Source of the DNA: Falsiroseomonas frigidaquae
GTDB taxonomy: Bacteria; Pseudomonadota; Alphaproteobacteria; Acetobacterales; Acetobacteraceae
Length of the DNA: 64,000 nt
Assembly: GCF_012163145.1 (NCBI RefSeq)
Contig: NZ_JAAVTX010000004.1
Coordinates: 682,001 to 746,000 of the forward strand
Direction of reading: 5' to 3'
The notes beneath the pieces are model-generated. The model saw only the letters and a list, made by a program, of their open reading frames with translations. It had not been told where the DNA came from and did no database searches. Below are positions 1 through 8,951 of the stretch, one piece after another; the stretch's first letter is position 1, and the number at the start of each line of letters is the position of its first letter. The position numbers were made by a program, and so were the translations under genes.

Positions 1-1
1 C

Positions 2-340
2 TGCGCCGCCGCACTGGCCAGCCTGGCGATCTACCGGGAGGAAGCGCTGTTCGAGCGGGCGCGCGCGCTTTCGCCGTATTTTCTCGAAGCCGTTGCGTCC
101 TTGAACGATCTGCCCGTGGTGACCGAGACGCGCGGCTTCGGCCTGATGGCGGCGGTGGATCTGGCACCCGGCACCTCCCCGGGCGCGCGCGGCTTCGAGG
201 TGCTGAACAAGCTGTTCCAGGCCGGCGTCGTGGTGCGGGTGACCATGGACACCATCATCCTCGCGCCGCCCTTCACCTACACATGCGAGAATGTTGACGA
301 ACTCGTCGGCCTGATCCGCAAGACGGTCGGCAAGCTGTGA
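2..340 (+). CDS. Class III (omega) aminotransferase, C-terminal part
   Basis: This is the last 112 residues of a PLP-dependent class III aminotransferase; the start lies outside the window. The fold-type I small domain is visible: a helix ending in a TRGFGLMAAVDL strand, then VVVRVTMDTIILAPPF and a closing helix. This matches the C-termini of beta-alanine/omega-amino acid:pyruvate transaminases. Its stop overlaps the GTG start of the next gene (GTGA), so the two are translationally coupled. It begins the visible part of an operon with a decarboxylase, two M81 peptidases and a peptide-type ABC importer, which suggests amination or deamination of a product of that pathway. The substrate cannot be read from the fragment. 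Confidence 0.85.
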   Translation, partial: CAAALASLAIYREEALFERARALSPYFLEAVASLNDLPVVTETRGFGLMAAVDLAPGTSPGARGFEVLNKLFQAGVVVRVTMDTIILAPPFTYTCENVDELVGLIRKTVGKL

Positions 341-1587
341 GCCGCACCCGCTTCCCGAGCAACGGCCGCCCGCGCGCCGAATTGCTCGATGCCCTGGAAG
401 CGATGCGGGACGGCGATGCGGATTGGCGGCATGGCCGCGTGCCGCTCTATGTCTTCGGAGCCACGGATGACGTGGCGGAGATCGGCAAGGCCGCCTTCAA
501 CGCCTACTTCACGGAGAACGCGCTGGGCGGCAAGCGCGCGTTCGCCAGCCTGCGTCGGATGGAGGAGGAGGTGCTCGGCATCGGGCTCGACCTGTTCCAC
601 GCGCCGGAAGGGGCCAGCGGCACGCTGACCGGTGGTGGCACAGAGAGCATCCTGCTCGCGGTGAAATCGGCGCGGGATGCGCAGCGGGCGCTGCGCGGTG
701 GCCGTCATGCCGCCAATCTGGTGCTGCCGGTCTCGGCGCATCCAGCCTTCGACAAGGCGGCGGTCCTGATGGATCTGGAGGTCCGCCGCGTACCGGTCGC
801 GCCCGACTACCGCGCCGATGTGGCGGCAATGGAAGCGGCCATCGATGCCGACACCATCCTGCTGGTCGGCTCCGCACCCTGCTTTCCCTATGGCGTCGTG
901 GACGACATTCCGGCGATCGGCGACGTCGCGCTACGGCACGGCGTGGCGTTGCATGTCGATGCCTGCGTCGGCGGCTATGTCGCGAATTTCGCGCGGGAGC
1001 TTGGCGCGACGTTCGGTCCCTTCGATTTTGCGGTGCCGGCTGTCGTCTCACTCTCCGCCGATCTGCACAAGTTCGGCTTCTGTCCAAAGCCGGCCTCCAC
1101 CGTCTTCTTTAGGGATGCGGTGCGCGCGGGCGCAGCGGGCTTCGATCTCGATGTCTGGCCGAATGGCCGCTTCGCGACCAACACCTTCGTCGGCACACGG
1201 CCGGGCGGCGCGGTGGCCGCGGCCTGGGCGGTGTTGAACTTCCTGGGGCGCGAGGGCTATCTGGAGATCACGCGTCGCCTGCTGGCGATGCGCCAGGACT
1301 ACGAGGCGGGGATTTCCCGGATCGATGGCCTGGCGGTGGTCGGCAAGCCGGACCTGTCGATCCTCGCTGTCGGCAGCAGCGACCCTGCGATCGACATGTT
1401 CAAGGTCGCGGACGGAATGTCGGCCCGCGGCTGGATTCCCGGCCTGGTGCGGCAGCCGCGCGCCCTGCACAGCATGATGTCCCTGCTGCATGAACCGGCC
1501 CGGGAGGATTGGCTGCGGGATGTCGCAGCCTCCGTCACGGAGGCGCGGTCCGCGGTGGCTCCGGCGCAGCAGCAGGCGGTGTACTGA
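337..1587 (+). CDS. PLP-dependent decarboxylase/lyase (group II, sphingosine-1-phosphate lyase-like)
   Basis: The 416-residue protein has the group II pyridoxal decarboxylase fold. A glycine-rich TGGGTESI phosphate-binding segment lies near residue 95, and an acidic HVDACVGGY motif supplies the aspartate that pairs with the PLP nitrogen. The Schiff-base lysine is in SADLHKFGF, about residue 245. The family includes glutamate/tyrosine decarboxylases and S1P lyase; the short length and HVDAC motif are closer to the S1P-lyase/MfnA side. The GTG start at 337 overlaps the aminotransferase stop, and the stop is 2 bases before the first M81 gene. In context it probably removes CO2 or cleaves an amino acid or amino alcohol freed by the neighbouring amidohydrolases. 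The substrate is unknown. Confidence 0.8.
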   Translation: MSRTRFPSNGRPRAELLDALEAMRDGDADWRHGRVPLYVFGATDDVAEIGKAAFNAYFTENALGGKRAFASLRRMEEEVLGIGLDLFHAPEGASGTLTGGGTESILLAVKSARDAQRALRGGRHAANLVLPVSAHPAFDKAAVLMDLEVRRVPVAPDYRADVAAMEAAIDADTILLVGSAPCFPYGVVDDIPAIGDVALRHGVALHVDACVGGYVANFARELGATFGPFDFAVPAVVSLSADLHKFGFCPKPASTVFFRDAVRAGAAGFDLDVWPNGRFATNTFVGTRPGGAVAAAWAVLNFLGREGYLEITRRLLAMRQDYEAGISRIDGLAVVGKPDLSILAVGSSDPAIDMFKVADGMSARGWIPGLVRQPRALHSMMSLLHEPAREDWLRDVAASVTEARSAVAPAQQQAVY

Positions 1588-1589
1588 TC

Positions 1590-3071
1590 ATGACGCGCCA
1601 CGTCCTGCTCGCCTCGATCAAGCATGAGAGCCACACCTTCAACCGCTTTCCCACCAGCTTCGCGCTGATCCGCCGCCAAGGCTGGCGGGAGGGCACGGCG
1701 GTGGTGCAGGCCTATCGCGACACCGGCTCCGAGATGGCCGGCTTTCTCGACGTGGCGGAGGCGGCGGGCTGGCACATCATGACGCCGATCGCGATGAACG
1801 CCACATCCGGCGGTCGTGTCGCGGCGGACGCCTTCGCCGCGGCACTGGACGCGCTGGAGGCCGGGATCAAGGCGGCGGGAAAGCTGGACGGGATCCTGCT
1901 GGCGCTGCACGGCGCCATGGCGGCGGAGGGCGAGGATGATGCGGATGGCGCGATCCTGTCGCGCGTCCGCACCCTGGTCGGGCCCGACATCCCGCTGGCC
2001 GCGACGCTGGACCTGCATGCGAACGTGTCTGACCGCATGGCGGCTTCTGCGAACATCCTTGTCAGCTACCGCACCAACCCGCATGTCGATCACCGTGAGA
2101 CGGCGCATCGCGCCGCGCAACTGTTGATGCGCGCGATGGAAAGCGGCGTGCTGCCGGTCAGCGTGGTGGAACGCGCACCGACGCTGGTCGGATTCGACCG
2201 GGGCCGCACCCATACCGGCCATGGCCCGATGATCGATGCGCTCGCCGAGGCGGATCGCCTGGAACGCGATGTGCCTGGCGTGCTCGCGGTCTCCGTCAAT
2301 GGCGGCTACAGCCACGCCGACATGCAGGATGCCGGGCCCAGCGTGATTGTTACGGGCGAAGGCGATGCGGCGCTGCTGCGCGAATACGCCGCGTCGCTGA
2401 TGCGCATGGGCTACGAACGCCGGGCGGAGGAGACGGTGCGCCTCGCCACCATCCCGGAGGCGATCGCCGCCATGCGGGAAGGTCCGTTTCCTTGCGTCGT
2501 GGCGGACTACACTGATGCACCAGGCGGCGGTGCCTATGGCGATGCCACGCCGATGTTGCGCGCGATGATCGAGGCGGGACTGACAAACGCCGCCTTCGGC
2601 GCGATCTTCGACCCGAAGGCGGCGGCCATGGCTTGTGACGCCGGCGAGGGTGCGCGGCTGCACCTGTCCTTCGGCGGCTGGATCGATCCCGCCTTCTCCG
2701 GCGCGCCGATCGAGGCGGAGGTTGAGGTGCGGCATGTGTCGGATGGCGCCTATGTGCATGACGGCCCCTATGCCCCTGGCACCTGCGCCAGCTTCGGGCG
2801 CAGCGCGCTGGTCCGCGTCGGTGGGGTCGATGTCATCCTCTCCACGGAGAACAAGAACATCCTCGACCTGCAGCAATTCCGCATCTTCGGATTGGAGCCT
2901 GCGCGCCTTAGCGCCATCGGCCTGAAATGCATGCATGGCTTCCGTGCCGCCTTCGAGCCGATCGCGGCGCGCGTGCTGGCCTGCGATGCAGGCGGGCTCA
3001 CCACCTACCAGTATGAACGCCTCGGCTTCACCCGGGTGCGCCGGCCGGTCTGGCCGCTGGATGCGGTGTAG
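1590..3071 (+). CDS. M81 family metallopeptidase, MlrC (microcystinase C) type, copy 1
   Basis: This 493-residue protein is full length for family M81, whose best-known member MlrC finishes degradation of the linear microcystin tetrapeptide. Visible family blocks are the N-terminal IKHESHTFN with a metal-ligand histidine and glutamate, LHGAMAAEGEDD, DLHANVS, SYRTNPHVDH, RTHTGHGPM and DAPGGGAYGD. The MlrC C-terminal domain follows (TENKNILDL, KCMHGFRAAF). ATG at 1590 is the first methionine after the preceding stop and starts a typical MTRHVLLASIKHESH terminus. It is paired with a paralogue directly downstream (same blocks, about 500 aa). M81 proteins also occur widely in uptake operons for small amide or peptide-like compounds, so microcystin itself need not be the substrate. 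Confidence 0.9.
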   Translation: MTRHVLLASIKHESHTFNRFPTSFALIRRQGWREGTAVVQAYRDTGSEMAGFLDVAEAAGWHIMTPIAMNATSGGRVAADAFAAALDALEAGIKAAGKLDGILLALHGAMAAEGEDDADGAILSRVRTLVGPDIPLAATLDLHANVSDRMAASANILVSYRTNPHVDHRETAHRAAQLLMRAMESGVLPVSVVERAPTLVGFDRGRTHTGHGPMIDALAEADRLERDVPGVLAVSVNGGYSHADMQDAGPSVIVTGEGDAALLREYAASLMRMGYERRAEETVRLATIPEAIAAMREGPFPCVVADYTDAPGGGAYGDATPMLRAMIEAGLTNAAFGAIFDPKAAAMACDAGEGARLHLSFGGWIDPAFSGAPIEAEVEVRHVSDGAYVHDGPYAPGTCASFGRSALVRVGGVDVILSTENKNILDLQQFRIFGLEPARLSAIGLKCMHGFRAAFEPIAARVLACDAGGLTTYQYERLGFTRVRRPVWPLDAV

Positions 3072-3075
3072 CGCC

Positions 3076-4569
3076 ATGCGGGTCCTGGCAGCACAGATCA
3101 AGCACGAGACCAACGGCTTCAACCGCAACCCGACGACGCTCGCAGACTACCGCAGCGCCAGTCTCCGCCTCGGGGAGGAGGTGGCGCGGATCTATCGCGG
3201 CACCAGGCTGGAGATGGGTGGCTTCATCGCCGCGGCGGAGGCGCAGGGTTGGACGCTGTTCCACCCGGTCTGCGCTACCGCCAACCCGTCCGGCCCCGTC
3301 ACCGATGAGGCTTTCGAGTACCTCCTCACGCAACTGCTGGATGGCATCCGTGCCGCGCTGCCCTTGGATGGCGTGCTGCTGGCGCTGCACGGCTCCATGG
3401 TGACGGAATCGCTGGACGATCCCGAGGGCGAAATCCTGCGCCGGGTACGCCAGGCGGTCGGGCCCGATGTGCCCGTCGCGGTGACGCTCGACCCGCACGG
3501 CAATGTCACGCCGGAGATGGTGGCGCATGCCGACATCATGACGGCGTTCCGCACCAGCCCGCACACGGACCACTACGAAACCGCGCGCCGCGCCGCCGCG
3601 ATGCTCGCCCGTGCCATGCGCCGGGAGGTGCGCCCAACCCTGTCACTGGCGCGCCGCCCCATGCTGACCGGCTTCGATGGCTGCCGCACCCATACCGGCC
3701 ACGGCCCGATGATCGAGGCGCTGGCCATGGCAGCGGAGATGGAGGCGGAGCCTGGCGTGCTCTGCGTCTCCATCCAGTCCGGCTACTCGCGCTGTGACAG
3801 CGAAGCGGTCGGGCCCAGCGTCATCGTCACCGGCGATGGCAACGATCCGCGCTACCAGGTCCTCGCCGAGCGAATGATGGATTTCTGCTGGCAGACGCGC
3901 GGCGTGGTGACCGAGACGGTGCTGCCGGTCGAGGCCGGCATCGCGGCGGCCAGGGCCTGGAAGCCGGGCGAGCGCCCTGTCGTACTCGGCGATTTCGGCG
4001 ATGCGCCAGGCGGTGGCGGCTATGGCGATGGCACCGCGATCCTTGCCGCATTGATCGAGGCGCGGATCGAGGGCGCGGTGGTCGCGGCCATGATCGATCC
4101 GGCCACCGCGGCACAGGCCTGCGCCGCCGGGCGCGGCGCGCGCATCCAGGTCAGCCTGGGTGGGCGGGAGGATCCGGCGATGGGTGGCGGTCCTGTCATC
4201 GGCGAGGCCGAGGTGCTGGCCATCTCGGACGGCGCCTATGTCCACAAGGGCCCCTACGGAACCGGCACGCGCAACAGCTTCGGGCCCAGCGCGGCGCTTC
4301 GCATCGGTGGCGTGGAGGTGATCGTCGCCAGCCAGACCCGCGGCATCTACGATCTGGAGCAGCTCCGCATCTTCGGCATCGAGCCGACCGAGCGCGCCGT
4401 GCTGGCGGTGAAATGCATGCATGGCCACCGCGCGGCCTTCGAACCAATCTCCAGCCGGTGCCTCGACATCGATTCCGGCGGATTGACGAGCGGCGATCCG
4501 AAACGCTTCACTTTCCGCCGCGTCCGGCGCCCGGTCTGGCCGCTCGACGACATCGCCTGGCCATCATGA
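3076..4569 (+). CDS. M81 family metallopeptidase, MlrC type, copy 2
   Basis: This second M81 paralogue has 497 residues and starts 4 bases after copy 1 ends. It carries the same order of blocks: IKHETNGFN, LHGSMVTESLDDPEGE, DPHGNVT, FRTSPHTDHYETA, RTHTGHGPM, DAPGGGGYGD and KCMHGHRAAFEPIS. The N-terminal metal-ligand segment is intact, so both copies look active. Divergence between the copies is clear throughout, so this is an old duplication or two recruited enzymes, perhaps acting on successive intermediates or as a heteromer. The stop overlaps a possible ATG (4566) for the binding-protein gene. Metalloenzyme hydrolysis of an imported amide or peptide is the most likely role. Confidence 0.9.
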   Translation: MRVLAAQIKHETNGFNRNPTTLADYRSASLRLGEEVARIYRGTRLEMGGFIAAAEAQGWTLFHPVCATANPSGPVTDEAFEYLLTQLLDGIRAALPLDGVLLALHGSMVTESLDDPEGEILRRVRQAVGPDVPVAVTLDPHGNVTPEMVAHADIMTAFRTSPHTDHYETARRAAAMLARAMRREVRPTLSLARRPMLTGFDGCRTHTGHGPMIEALAMAAEMEAEPGVLCVSIQSGYSRCDSEAVGPSVIVTGDGNDPRYQVLAERMMDFCWQTRGVVTETVLPVEAGIAAARAWKPGERPVVLGDFGDAPGGGGYGDGTAILAALIEARIEGAVVAAMIDPATAAQACAAGRGARIQVSLGGREDPAMGGGPVIGEAEVLAISDGAYVHKGPYGTGTRNSFGPSAALRIGGVEVIVASQTRGIYDLEQLRIFGIEPTERAVLAVKCMHGHRAAFEPISSRCLDIDSGGLTSGDPKRFTFRRVRRPVWPLDDIAWPS

Positions 4570-4583
4570 GGAAGGGCAGACAC

Positions 4584-6215
4584 ATGCTGACTGACCGGCG
4601 CGGCTTTCTGGGTTCCGCGGGGCTGCTGGCCTCGGCGGCGATCGTCACACGCGGCGCGCAGGCGGCGACGCCGCGCGACGCACTTGTCATCGTGCGGGAG
4701 ATCTCCTCGATCTCGGATTGGGACCCCGCAGTTTCCCAGATCCTCGACACCAACGAGATCAATGGCGACCTTTATGACCGGCTGATCGGCTTCGATCCGC
4801 GTGATCCCCGGCAATTGGGCCCGATGCTGGCCGAGCGCTGGGACGTGGCGCAGGACGGCAAGCGCATCACTTTCCACATGCGCGCCGGTGCCAAATTCCA
4901 CTCCGGCAACGCGGTCACGGCGCATGATGTCGCCTACAGCTTCAAGCGCCTCCTTCTGCTGGGGCGGGAGCCTTCTTCCGGCATCCGCCAGCTCGGCTTC
5001 ACGCCGCAGAACATCGATGCCAATGCGCGCGCCGATGGCGACAGCCGCTTCGTCCTGACGCTGGAGGAGCGTTTCGCGCCCAGCTATGTGCTGGCGCTGC
5101 TGTCGAGCGCCTCCTTCTCCATCCTCGACGCCAAGCTGTTGCAGGCGCATGTCGAAGGCGGCGACTTTGGCAGCAAGTGGGTCTCGCGACGTACCGGTTC
5201 GGAACCCTCCGCAGGTTCGGGCCCCTACCGCATCCAGACCTACCGCGCGTCGGACCTGCTGATCCTGGCGCGCAACGACGATTACTGGCGCTTCCGCCCG
5301 CCGCTGCGGCGCGTGATCTTCCGGCATGTGCCGGAAGCCGGCACGCAACGCCTGCTGCTGGAACGCGGTGACGCCGATGTGGCCTTCAACCTGACGGCAC
5401 AGGATGCGGAAGCCCTGCGTGGCGTCTCAGGCGTCAAGGTCGAGGACTTCCCCTCCCGCCGCATCCTGTATTTCGGCTTCAACACGCTCACCAAGCCCTT
5501 CGACGATCTGCGGGTGCGGGAAGCCATGAAGTGGCTGATCGATTACGAGGGCCTGGAACGCACGGTGATGCGCAACCTGGGCTTCGTGCATCAGAGCTTC
5601 GTGCCGCGCGGCTGGCTCGGTGCGCTGGATGAGAAGCCGTACAAATTCGACGTCAACCGCGCCAAGCAGTTGCTCACCGAGGCTGGCCATGGCGATGGCT
5701 TCGGCTTCCGCTTCACCGCCTACAACCGCAAGCCGGAAATGGACCTCGCGACCTCCTTCCAGGCGACGGCCGCGCAGGCTGGCGTGCGCGTCGAAGTGCA
5801 GAACATGCCGCCGAGCCAGTCCATTCCACTCTATCGCGACCGCCGCGTGGAGGCCCTGCAGCTTTCCTACTACGGCGGCTACGGCGACCCGCATGCGACG
5901 GCGAGCAAATTCGCCTTCAACCCCGCCGCGATGCCCGGCGTCGATCCGGAAAGCCGCTGGCCGAGCGAGCTGACCTGGCGCCTCGGCTGGGCGCCGCGCG
6001 ACCTCTCGCGGCGCGTGGCGGAGGCGACGCAGGAACTGGACGAGTCGAAGCGCGGCACGTTGTACCAGGACATCCAGCGCGACGCCCGAAAGGAAAGCCC
6101 CTTCGCGTTCATGTTCCAGGCCACGCTGGCGCTCGGCATGCGCGACAATGTGCGGGGCTATGTCTATGGCAGCCGCGGCGCCGATACGAGCTTCGCGAAT
6201 ACCTCGAAGACATGA
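4584..6215 (+). CDS. Periplasmic solute-binding protein of a peptide/nickel-type ABC importer (SBP family 5)
   Basis: The 543-residue protein is a family 5 extracellular binding protein (DppA/OppA type). It starts with a Tat-like signal (DRRGFLG, then a hydrophobic stretch ending in TRGAQA-A). The family signatures follow: EINGDLYDRLIGFD, LAERWDVAQDGKRITFHMR, AHDVAYSFKR, ASGSGPYR-like SAGSGPYRI, and KPFDDLRVREAM near the middle. ATG 4584 is preferred because GAGGAAGGG lies about 7 bases upstream; ATG 4566, overlapping the preceding stop, would put a charged MRKGRH in front. It is followed by both permeases and both ATPases, so the importer is complete. Ligands of the family are di/oligopeptides and related amides, which fits the neighbouring M81 hydrolases. 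Confidence 0.92.
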   Translation: MLTDRRGFLGSAGLLASAAIVTRGAQAATPRDALVIVREISSISDWDPAVSQILDTNEINGDLYDRLIGFDPRDPRQLGPMLAERWDVAQDGKRITFHMRAGAKFHSGNAVTAHDVAYSFKRLLLLGREPSSGIRQLGFTPQNIDANARADGDSRFVLTLEERFAPSYVLALLSSASFSILDAKLLQAHVEGGDFGSKWVSRRTGSEPSAGSGPYRIQTYRASDLLILARNDDYWRFRPPLRRVIFRHVPEAGTQRLLLERGDADVAFNLTAQDAEALRGVSGVKVEDFPSRRILYFGFNTLTKPFDDLRVREAMKWLIDYEGLERTVMRNLGFVHQSFVPRGWLGALDEKPYKFDVNRAKQLLTEAGHGDGFGFRFTAYNRKPEMDLATSFQATAAQAGVRVEVQNMPPSQSIPLYRDRRVEALQLSYYGGYGDPHATASKFAFNPAAMPGVDPESRWPSELTWRLGWAPRDLSRRVAEATQELDESKRGTLYQDIQRDARKESPFAFMFQATLALGMRDNVRGYVYGSRGADTSFANTSKT

Positions 6216-7216
6216 CCAGGGCGCTGGCGCGGCAGGCGGGCATTCTTGCCGCGACCTTCCTGGGGCTGTTCTTCGTGACCTTCGCGATCGGGCGGCTGAT
6301 GCCGCTCGATCCGGTGCTGGCCGTCACCGGGCCGGATATCTCGGACGAGATCTACCAGCAGGTGCGCGCGGAGATGGGGCTGGACGACCCGATCATCGTG
6401 CAGTTCTTCCGCTATACCTGGCAGGTGGCGCGGCTTGATTTCGGCACATCGATCGTGACGCGGGAGACGGTGGCGGCGGATATCCTCCGCGTCTTTCCGG
6501 CGACGCTGGAACTGGCGACGGCGGGCACGCTGATCGGCATGCTGATCGGGGTGCCGGCCGGCATCGCCGCGGCGGTCTGGCGTGGCGGGGTGGTGGATGC
6601 GGTGGTGCGGGTGCTGACGCTGGTCGGCTACTCGGCGCCGGTGTTCTGGAAGGGGCTGATGCTGCTTCTGGTCTTCTACGTCTGGCTCGGCTGGGTGGAA
6701 GGCCCGGGCCGCATCGATGTGGTCTGGGAAGGCATGGTGGAGCCCGTGACCGGCATCATCATCCTCGATGCGGCCATGGCCGGGGAATGGGAGATGGTGC
6801 AGAACGCCTTCGGCCATCTGATTCTGCCGGCCGTCAGCCTGGGCTATGGCGCGGCCGCGTATATCGGGAGGATGACGCGCAGCTTCATGCTGGACCAGAT
6901 GCGCCAGGAATATGTCACCGCCGCGCGTGCGAAGGGGCTTTCCGAATTGCGCATCGTGGTGCGCCACGTGCTGCCAAACTGCGCGGTCCAGCTCATTACC
7001 GCCGTGGCACTGACCTATGGCCTGCTGCTGGAGGGCGCGGTGCTGACCGAGACGGTGTTTGCCTGGCCGGGGCTCGGCCAATACATGACGCGGGCGATGT
7101 TCAACGCGGATATGAACGCCGTGCTGGGCGGCACCTTCGTCATCGGCGCCGTGTTCGTTGCGCTGAACCTGGCTGCCGACACGCTGTACCGGGTGCTGGA
7201 CCCCCGCGCAGGATGA
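6212..7216 (+). CDS. ABC transporter permease, DppB-like
   Basis: This 334-residue inner-membrane permease has an N-terminal transmembrane segment (AATFLGLFFVTFAI) and the usual DppB block RAEMGLDDPIIVQFFRYTWQ. The BPD_transp_1 domain follows with five more membrane segments. The EAA loop is recognisable in the cytoplasmic stretch TAARAKGLSELRIVVRHVL. The C-terminal TETVFAWPGLGQYM is diagnostic of this subfamily. ATG overlaps the binding-protein stop (ATGA). It forms the transmembrane pore with the DppC-like subunit encoded next. Confidence 0.93.
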   Translation: MTRALARQAGILAATFLGLFFVTFAIGRLMPLDPVLAVTGPDISDEIYQQVRAEMGLDDPIIVQFFRYTWQVARLDFGTSIVTRETVAADILRVFPATLELATAGTLIGMLIGVPAGIAAAVWRGGVVDAVVRVLTLVGYSAPVFWKGLMLLLVFYVWLGWVEGPGRIDVVWEGMVEPVTGIIILDAAMAGEWEMVQNAFGHLILPAVSLGYGAAAYIGRMTRSFMLDQMRQEYVTAARAKGLSELRIVVRHVLPNCAVQLITAVALTYGLLLEGAVLTETVFAWPGLGQYMTRAMFNADMNAVLGGTFVIGAVFVALNLAADTLYRVLDPRAG

Positions 7217-8118
7217 GCGACACCCTTCCCTGGCGCGCCCGGCTGCTCTCGGGCGAATACGCGTCCCGCCGGGAGGCGTCGCTGGCGCGCTTCTATCTAG
7301 GCTGGCTGGCGCTGCGGCGCAGCCCGGCGGCGATGGCGGGCCTGCTGATTGTGGGCCTGCTGATCCTGACCGCGATTCTGGCGCCGTGGATCGCGCCGTA
7401 CCATCCGGATGTGCAGGCGCTGGACCGTGCGCTGCAGCCGCCTTCCGCCGCGCATTGGTTCGGCACGGACGAATTCGGCCGCGATGTCTTTTCCCGAATC
7501 GTCTGGGGCGCGCGCGTCACGCTGTACATCGTGCTGCTGGTCGCGGCCCTGGCCGCGCCGGTCGGGCTGCTGGTCGGCTGCGTCGCCGGCTATCTCGGCG
7601 GCTGGGTCGAGGTGGTGCTGATGCGCCTGACGGACATTGCGCTGGCATTTCCACGGCTGGTGCTGGCCCTGGCCTTCACCGCGGCGCTGGGGCCGGGTCT
7701 GGAGCATGCCGTCATCGCCATCGCCCTCACCGGCTGGCCGCCCTATGCCCGCATCGCCAGGGCGGAGACGCTGACCCTGCGGCGCAGCGACTTCATCGCG
7801 GCGATCCGGCTGCTCGGTGGTTCCTCCTCCCGCATCGTGCTCAAGCACATCGTGCCGCTTTGCCTGCCCTCCCTGCTGGTGCGGGCGACGCTCGACATGG
7901 CGGGGGTGATCCTGATCGCGGCGGGGCTCGGCTTCCTGGGATTGGGTGCGCAGCCGCCGACCGCCGAATGGGGCGCCATGCTGTCCTCCGGGCGGGACTA
8001 CCTGCTCTCCGCCTGGTGGGCGGCAACCTTTCCCGGGCTTGCCATCTTCATCGTCAGCATGGGCTTCAACCTGCTGGGCGATGGCCTGCGCGACGTGCTG
8101 GATCCGAAACACGCATGA
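7213..8118 (+). CDS. ABC transporter permease, DppC-like
   Basis: The 301-residue protein is the second permease of the importer. It has the OppC-type N-terminal cytoplasmic region, a first membrane helix (AGLLIVGLLILTAILAPWIAPY), and the DppC-specific HWFGTDEFGRDVFSRI motif. The domain then carries the EAA-like loop RSDFIAAIRLLGGSSSRIVLKHIVP and the closing GLGFLGLGAQPPTAEWGAML block. ATG at 7213 overlaps the previous stop by 4 bases, so expression is coupled to the DppB-like subunit. Confidence 0.93.
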   Translation: MSDTLPWRARLLSGEYASRREASLARFYLGWLALRRSPAAMAGLLIVGLLILTAILAPWIAPYHPDVQALDRALQPPSAAHWFGTDEFGRDVFSRIVWGARVTLYIVLLVAALAAPVGLLVGCVAGYLGGWVEVVLMRLTDIALAFPRLVLALAFTAALGPGLEHAVIAIALTGWPPYARIARAETLTLRRSDFIAAIRLLGGSSSRIVLKHIVPLCLPSLLVRATLDMAGVILIAAGLGFLGLGAQPPTAEWGAMLSSGRDYLLSAWWAATFPGLAIFIVSMGFNLLGDGLRDVLDPKHA

Positions 8119-8951
8119 ATCCGCTATTGCAGGTCGAGGATCTAGATGTCCGCTTCGCCACGCCGATGGGCCTGGTCCATGCGGTGCGCGGCGTCGGCTT
8201 CACCATGGGGCGGGAGAAGCTGGCGATCGTCGGGGAATCCGGATCGGGAAAATCGGTCACGGGACGCGCGCTGATGGGGCTGGTTGCCCCACCCGGGCGG
8301 GTTTCCGCGCATCGGCTGGATTTCGACGGCATCGCACTGGCCGATGCCGGTCCCGTGGCCTTCCGGCGCCTGCGCGGCAAGCGGATCGGCCTGGTGATGC
8401 AGGACCCGAAATTCTCGCTCAATCCGGTGCAGCGTATCGGCGAGCAAATCTCGGAAACCCTGCGGCTGCACACCGGCCTGTCCTCCGCCGCGGCGCGTTC
8501 GCGCAGCATGGCGATGCTGGAAGCGGTCCGGATCAGCGACCCGGAGCGCGTCTATCGCGCCTACCCGCATGAGCTTTCCGGCGGCATGGCGCAGCGCGCA
8601 ATGCTGTCCATGATGCTAGTCGCGGAACCGGACCTGCTCATCGCCGATGAGCCGACCTCGGCGCTGGATGTGACCGTGCAGCTGGAGATCCTCTCGATTC
8701 TCGACGAGCAGATCCGCCTGCGCGGCATGGGCCTGATCTTCATCAGCCACGACCTGCGGCTGGTCTCCCGCTTCTGCGACCGCGTTCTGGTCATGTATGC
8801 GGGACGTGTCGTGGAGACCATCGCCGCCGCCGATCTCGCGCACGCAAAGCACCCCTACACGCAGGGACTGTATCGCTGCCTTCCGAACCTCGACCGTCCG
8901 GGCGAGAAGCTGCCGGTGTTGAACCGCGACCCGGCCTGGCTGACCGCATGA
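8115..8951 (+). CDS. ABC transporter ATP-binding protein, DppD-like
   Basis: This 278-residue nucleotide-binding subunit has Walker A GESGSGKS, Q-loop VMQDPKFSLNPV, signature LSGGMAQRA, Walker B LLIADEPTSALD and the H-loop FISHD. At 278 residues it is shorter than a typical DppD (about 330). The C-terminal oligopeptide/dipeptide extension is present only as a brief KHPYTQGLYRCLPNLDRPGEKL segment with no cysteine cluster. It starts with an ATGA overlap and pairs with the DppF-like ATPase downstream to energise the importer. Confidence 0.93.
   Translation: MNPLLQVEDLDVRFATPMGLVHAVRGVGFTMGREKLAIVGESGSGKSVTGRALMGLVAPPGRVSAHRLDFDGIALADAGPVAFRRLRGKRIGLVMQDPKFSLNPVQRIGEQISETLRLHTGLSSAAARSRSMAMLEAVRISDPERVYRAYPHELSGGMAQRAMLSMMLVAEPDLLIADEPTSALDVTVQLEILSILDEQIRLRGMGLIFISHDLRLVSRFCDRVLVMYAGRVVETIAAADLAHAKHPYTQGLYRCLPNLDRPGEKLPVLNRDPAWLTA

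Noticed and set aside
1299-3128. A 609-codon minus-strand frame opposite the first M81 gene
   Set aside because: Shadow of a conserved metallopeptidase; no signature of its own.
3076-4569. Calling the tandem M81 genes mlrC
   Set aside because: The family match is firm, but no mlrA or mlrB is present and M81 members act on other substrates, so no gene symbol is given.
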